From: an uncultured Bacteroidaceae bacterium
GTDB taxonomy: Bacteria; Bacteroidota; Bacteroidia; Bacteroidales; Bacteroidaceae
Direction: 5' to 3'
DNA length: 9,292 bases
Assembly: GCA_904501775.1 (NCBI GenBank)
Contig: CAJGCJ010000074.1
Span: 1-9,292 of the forward strand
The notes beneath the pieces were generated by a model, which was not told the DNA's origin, did no database searches, and worked only from the letters and a program-made list of their open reading frames with translations. Each line of letters starts with the position of its first letter. Positions within the stretch are counted from its first letter, which is position 1. A program made the position numbers and the translations under genes. Shown here in pieces: positions 6,542 to 9,292 of this stretch.

Positions 6542-7523
6542 AATCAAAAAAGGTTTTTATTAGTTTTTCGAGTTTTTCTTTTGTCAGGTTCATTATTACC
6601 GAAGAGGGGTCGACATCCTTCACAGCATTTATAAGAGCCGACTCTTCGTAAACAGCATCCTGGAGCTGTTCAAGCATAGCATCTACCCTATCGTCGACAT
6701 GGAAATAATCGCCCGACAGAGTAGCCTTGCGCACAACCCCGTTCTTTATGTTCAACTTAAGCTGAAGTTCACCAACACCTTCGATGCGCACAGAACGGCA
6801 CACCGAATATGCAGGATTATGTCCATAGATGAACTCGGGTGTGTGATACTCTTTCTCTATCTGCTCAATACGCTCTAAGGCATCACCGGCGAGAAGTATC
6901 TCGCTGTCGCACATATTCACACGCACAAATTGCAGAAACTCATCTATCGAAATATCCAAATAACGATTAAGAGTAGTAACATGCTGACGCACCGATTCAA
7001 CCCCTTTGCTCTTGAGCTTGATATCGGAAGGGGTCGTTGCACGTGCCATTTTTTCAACATCGGTGTCGTACAGCATTGTGCCGTGCACTATACTGCGGTT
7101 ATGCAGATGATAGAAAGCATTTCCCGAAACCTTTTTACCGTCTATGAGAATATCGTTACGTCCTGTTGTGCGGGCATCCAGTCCCAATTTACGCAACACA
7201 TGCTCAACCATAAGCATATAACGGTTGAAGGTAAAATTCACATTTGAATCGGGAGTTATGTATGAGAACATTATATTGCTGAGGTCGGCATAGACGCAGC
7301 CTCCGCCACTCTTACGGCGGAACATTGAGATACCGTTCCTGCGACAGTATTCCACATCGACCTCAGACTCAAGCAATTGGTTACGGCCGAATATAACCGT
7401 AGGTTCAACCTGCCACATAAAGAAGTAGTCGTTGGGCGGAAGCTCACGTGCTACATATTCTTCGGCGGCAAGATAGAAGGACAACTGTCGCCTGCTTTCG
7501 TTTGGCAAGTTTACATATACCAT
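6531..7523 (-). CDS. lplA: Lipoate-protein ligase A
   Basis: LplA activates lipoate with ATP and attaches it to a lysine of lipoyl domains, here most likely GcvH. The 330 residues match the full-length two-domain bacterial form (E. coli about 338). Seen: the substrate-binding motif RRKSGGGCVYADLSNIMFSY (69-88), GRNDILIDGKKVSGNAFYH (121-139) with Lys131 at the lipoyl-AMP lysine position, and HGTMLYDTD (147-155). A C-terminal accessory domain covers roughly 230-330. The ATG at 7523 is preferred: it gives the normal N-terminus, and a TTG at 7562 would add 13 unmatched residues and lie almost on the predicted transcription start. A weak GAGAAG precedes the ATG. It is the first gene of the gcv cluster and overlaps gcvT by 11 bp. 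Octanoate transfer (LipM-like) is a less likely alternative. Confidence 0.93.
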   Translation of the reverse strand: MVYVNLPNESRRQLSFYLAAEEYVARELPPNDYFFMWQVEPTVIFGRNQLLESEVDVEYCRRNGISMFRRKSGGGCVYADLSNIMFSYITPDSNVNFTFNRYMLMVEHVLRKLGLDARTTGRNDILIDGKKVSGNAFYHLHNRSIVHGTMLYDTDVEKMARATTPSDIKLKSKGVESVRQHVTTLNRYLDISIDEFLQFVRVNMCDSEILLAGDALERIEQIEKEYHTPEFIYGHNPAYSVCRSVRIEGVGELQLKLNIKNGVVRKATLSGDYFHVDDRVDAMLEQLQDAVYEESALINAVKDVDPSSVIMNLTKEKLEKLIKTFFDYGE

Positions 7524-7541
7524 ATGTATCTTCTCTATTGC

Positions 7542-7560
7542 GCACTGTTGCAACAGGTGC
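7542..7560. promoter_or_regulatory. Dyad symmetry in the lplA leader (possible operator)
   Basis: CTGTTGCAACAG at 7545-7556 is a perfect 12-bp palindrome. Allowing one bulged G (7556), the symmetry extends to GCAC at 7542-7545 and GTGC at 7557-7560. It lies in the predicted 5' untranslated leader, downstream of the promoter and about 20 bp before the start codon. That position would suit a repressor site or a small leader hairpin. Function is inferred only; a palindrome of this size can occur by chance. Confidence 0.3.
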
Positions 7561-7582
7561 AAAACAAGTTCGCGGGTTACCG

Positions 7583-7613
7583 CAAATATAACTAAAGAAA
7601 AATGATAGACAAA
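7583..7613 (-). promoter_or_regulatory. Bacteroidota-type promoter of the lplA-gcv cluster
   Basis: Read on the minus strand, a -33 element TTTG (7613-7610) is followed after exactly 19 bp by a -7 element TATATTTG (7590-7583). This matches the TTTG / TAnnTTTG consensus of the Bacteroidota primary sigma factor. Transcription should start a few bases beyond, roughly 7574-7579, giving a leader of about 50 nt before the lplA ATG. It is the best promoter match I found in the window. I found no other such box inside the gcv cluster gaps that I checked. Confidence 0.8.
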
Positions 7614-7655
7614 ATTAAAGCCATCTTTTTGCTACCTCTGTTATATAAAAATAAC

Positions 7656-7688
7656 AAAAAAGCAGTTGCCCGTCAACGGGCAACTGCT
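7656..7688 (-). terminator. Intrinsic terminator of the peptide transporter gene
   Basis: A 13-bp perfect inverted repeat (7661-7673 with 7676-7688, core GTTGCCCG/CGGGCAAC, practical loop TCAA) is followed on the minus strand by six T residues (7661-7656). It lies 26 bp beyond the transporter stop codon and just upstream of the lplA promoter, so it separates the two transcription units. Confidence 0.93.
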
Positions 7689-7714
7689 ATACTTCATATT
7701 GAATATCTATTTGA

Positions 7715-9232
7715 TTATGCAACCTTCTCGAGGCGCTTCATCATCACAAACATGAACAATGCCGAAAGCAGGCAGAGTACGATGAAGATACCCCATACAG
7801 CAACCAATGGAAGGTCGCCCCAGAATGCAGAACCAACCTTTGTAAGGTAGTTACCGATAGCAGTAGCAACGAACCAGCCACCCATCATCATACCTTTGAG
7901 TTTGGGAGGAGCCACCTTACTTACAAATGAGATACCCATGGGTGAAAGGAGCAACTCGGCAAATGTCAACACAAGATATGTGCTGATGAGCCAGTTGGGA
8001 GATACGAATGATGCAGCCTCACCTGCAACAGCCTGCTCGTTGGGAGTAAGAAGACCCATAGAGCCGAATGCTATAACAGCGAAGCCGGCAGCAGCAACCA
8101 ACATACCGTATGCAATCTTGCGGGGAGCAGAAGGTTCTTTACCCTTAGCTGCAAGAGAACTGAAAATTGCCATGCTGACCGGAGTAAGAGCTACAACGTA
8201 GAAGGGGTTGAACTGCTGGAAGATAGGAGCATTTACAGCAACAGAACCATCGAGATTCACATACTGATAACCCAAGAAAGCAACTGCAGCAGCTACAACG
8301 GCACCCGAAATAGCCTTACCCTTGCTACTCTTGCTCTGGAAGAGAGAGAAGAGAGCATAAACGATTACGATAATAGCAACAAGGTTCCATACGCTGAAGA
8401 GCATGCTCTGAACACCCTCTGAGCTACGTGCTGTAAACTCGGCAGCAAAATATGTAAGCGTAAGACCATTCTGATGGAATGCCATCCAGAAGAAGATAAC
8501 CACAGCAAACACAAGGCAAAGAGCAACAACACGAGCCTTTGTCTCGGCAGGAGTAAGTTCCTCCTCGGCAGCAGCAGCCTTGTTGTCAACCTTCTTCACA
8601 CCACCCTCTACATGCTTGAATGTAGGACGGAAGATGTAGTAGATTGCAATTGAAAGAACAAGTGATGCACATGCTACTCCAAACGCAAAGTGATAAGAAT
8701 CGGCAAGGGCATAGCCCAATGTATTCTGTGCATAATCCATAATCTCAACGGCAGCAGTGGGAGCAAACAATGCACCAATGTTGATTGCCATATAGAAGAG
8801 AGAGAATGCCGCATCGCGCTTGCTTGAGTATTTGGGGTCGTCGTAGAGATTACCCACCATCACCTGCAAGTTACCTTTGAAAAGACCTGTACCTATTGAA
8901 ATGAGCGCAAGAGCACCTACAACAGCCCAATAAGCTGTATTCTCGGCTCCGAGGGGTACTGCAAGCAACAGATAACCCAAGAACATTACAACGATACCAA
9001 TGGTTACCATCTTACCATAACCAAACTTATCGGCAAGAATACCACCGATAAAAGGCAAGAAATAAACAAATGCCAAGAATGTGGCATAGAAATCACCGGC
9101 TTCATCGGCTGTCATACCGAAGTTCTCACGCATGAAAAGCGCAAACACAGCCAGCATTGTGTAGTAGCCGAAACGCTCGCCGGTGTTGGCAAGAGCAAGG
9201 GCAAACAATCCTTTTGGTTGTCCTTCGAACAT
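7715..9232 (-). CDS. POT/PTR2-family proton-coupled peptide transporter (MFS)
   Basis: This is an inner-membrane transporter expected to import di- and tripeptides with protons. At 505 residues it has many hydrophobic segments, in keeping with the 12-14 helices of the family, and a charged Ala/Glu-rich loop near 203-234 between the two halves. Seen: GERFGYYTM (18-26) of the family ExxERFxYY motif, FLPFIGGILADKFGYGK (58-74, MFS motif A region), GTGLFKGN (114-121) with the conserved Lys119, SLFYMAINIGAL (144-155) and TFAELLLSPMGISF (423-436) with the helix-10 Glu426. The first Glu of ExxER is Asn16 here. The start at 9232 gives a normal short N-terminus. No promoter box or Shine-Dalgarno sequence is visible in the 60 bp available upstream. 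It is monocistronic at its 3' end; substrate specificity cannot be read from sequence. Confidence 0.92.
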   Translation of the reverse strand: MFEGQPKGLFALALANTGERFGYYTMLAVFALFMRENFGMTADEAGDFYATFLAFVYFLPFIGGILADKFGYGKMVTIGIVVMFLGYLLLAVPLGAENTAYWAVVGALALISIGTGLFKGNLQVMVGNLYDDPKYSSKRDAAFSLFYMAINIGALFAPTAAVEIMDYAQNTLGYALADSYHFAFGVACASLVLSIAIYYIFRPTFKHVEGGVKKVDNKAAAAEEELTPAETKARVVALCLVFAVVIFFWMAFHQNGLTLTYFAAEFTARSSEGVQSMLFSVWNLVAIIVIVYALFSLFQSKSSKGKAISGAVVAAAVAFLGYQYVNLDGSVAVNAPIFQQFNPFYVVALTPVSMAIFSSLAAKGKEPSAPRKIAYGMLVAAAGFAVIAFGSMGLLTPNEQAVAGEAASFVSPNWLISTYLVLTFAELLLSPMGISFVSKVAPPKLKGMMMGGWFVATAIGNYLTKVGSAFWGDLPLVAVWGIFIVLCLLSALFMFVMMKRLEKVA

Positions 9233-9292
9233 AAATAAAATGAATTTAAATGATTAATATTATTTTTTAATTATTCCTGCATCCTGTGCAAA

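Noticed and set aside
5723..6634. A 303-codon open frame on the plus strand opposite gcvT and the end of lplA
   Set aside because: It is antisense to gcvT, which has all family motifs. The antisense product shows no family features, and no promoter or start signal was seen for it.
7524..7582. Glycine riboswitch in the leader of the lplA-gcv operon
   Set aside because: The leader is only about 50 nt, far too short for the usual tandem glycine aptamers, and none of the typical conserved aptamer segments is visible. The gcvH-gcvPA gap also lacks them.
1..9292. Mobile elements, CRISPR arrays, tRNA or rRNA genes
   Set aside because: No transposase or integrase motifs, no repeat-spacer pattern and no tRNA-like or rRNA-like segments were seen on reading the window; all longer stretches are accounted for by housekeeping genes.

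Overview
The window is an ordinary chromosomal stretch, most likely from a member of the Bacteroidota (Bacteroidales-like). Supporting signs are a promoter of the TTTG / TAnnTTTG type (7583-7613), near absence of Shine-Dalgarno sequences, a four-helix membrane protein ending in a LytTR DNA-binding domain, and PurN and peptide transporter sequences that look like that group's versions. This assignment comes from recognition only, not from a database search.

Left part (1-2055). The 5' half of an ftsE-type ABC ATPase gene leaves the window on the minus strand. A 201-bp AT-rich divergent spacer separates it from a plus-strand pair: a membrane-anchored LytTR regulator and, 12 bp later, purN (10-formyl-THF-dependent GAR transformylase). 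A 21-bp perfect inverted repeat at 2055-2098 follows and probably terminates transcription from both sides.

Central part (2109-7613). One minus-strand cluster, transcribed in the order lplA - gcvT - gcvH - gcvPA - gcvPB, encodes the glycine cleavage system apart from the L protein (dihydrolipoamide dehydrogenase). It also encodes a lipoate-protein ligase that can lipoylate GcvH. A good promoter lies just upstream of lplA. lplA and gcvT overlap by 11 bp, gcvPA and gcvPB are 17 bp apart, and the P protein is split into two subunits. The pathway is glycine + THF + NAD+ to CO2 + NH3 + 5,10-methylene-THF + NADH. The convergent purN consumes a formyl-THF that can be derived from the product.

Right part (7655-9292). 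A POT/PTR2-family peptide transporter on the minus strand ends in a clear intrinsic terminator, which insulates it from the gcv promoter.

I found no mobile element, RNA gene, CRISPR array, riboswitch or obviously new system. The points most worth a second look are the split GcvP with its own ligase, a single strong Shine-Dalgarno sequence in front of gcvPB, a dyad in the lplA leader, the membrane LytTR protein next to purN, and a changed proton-coupling motif in the transporter.
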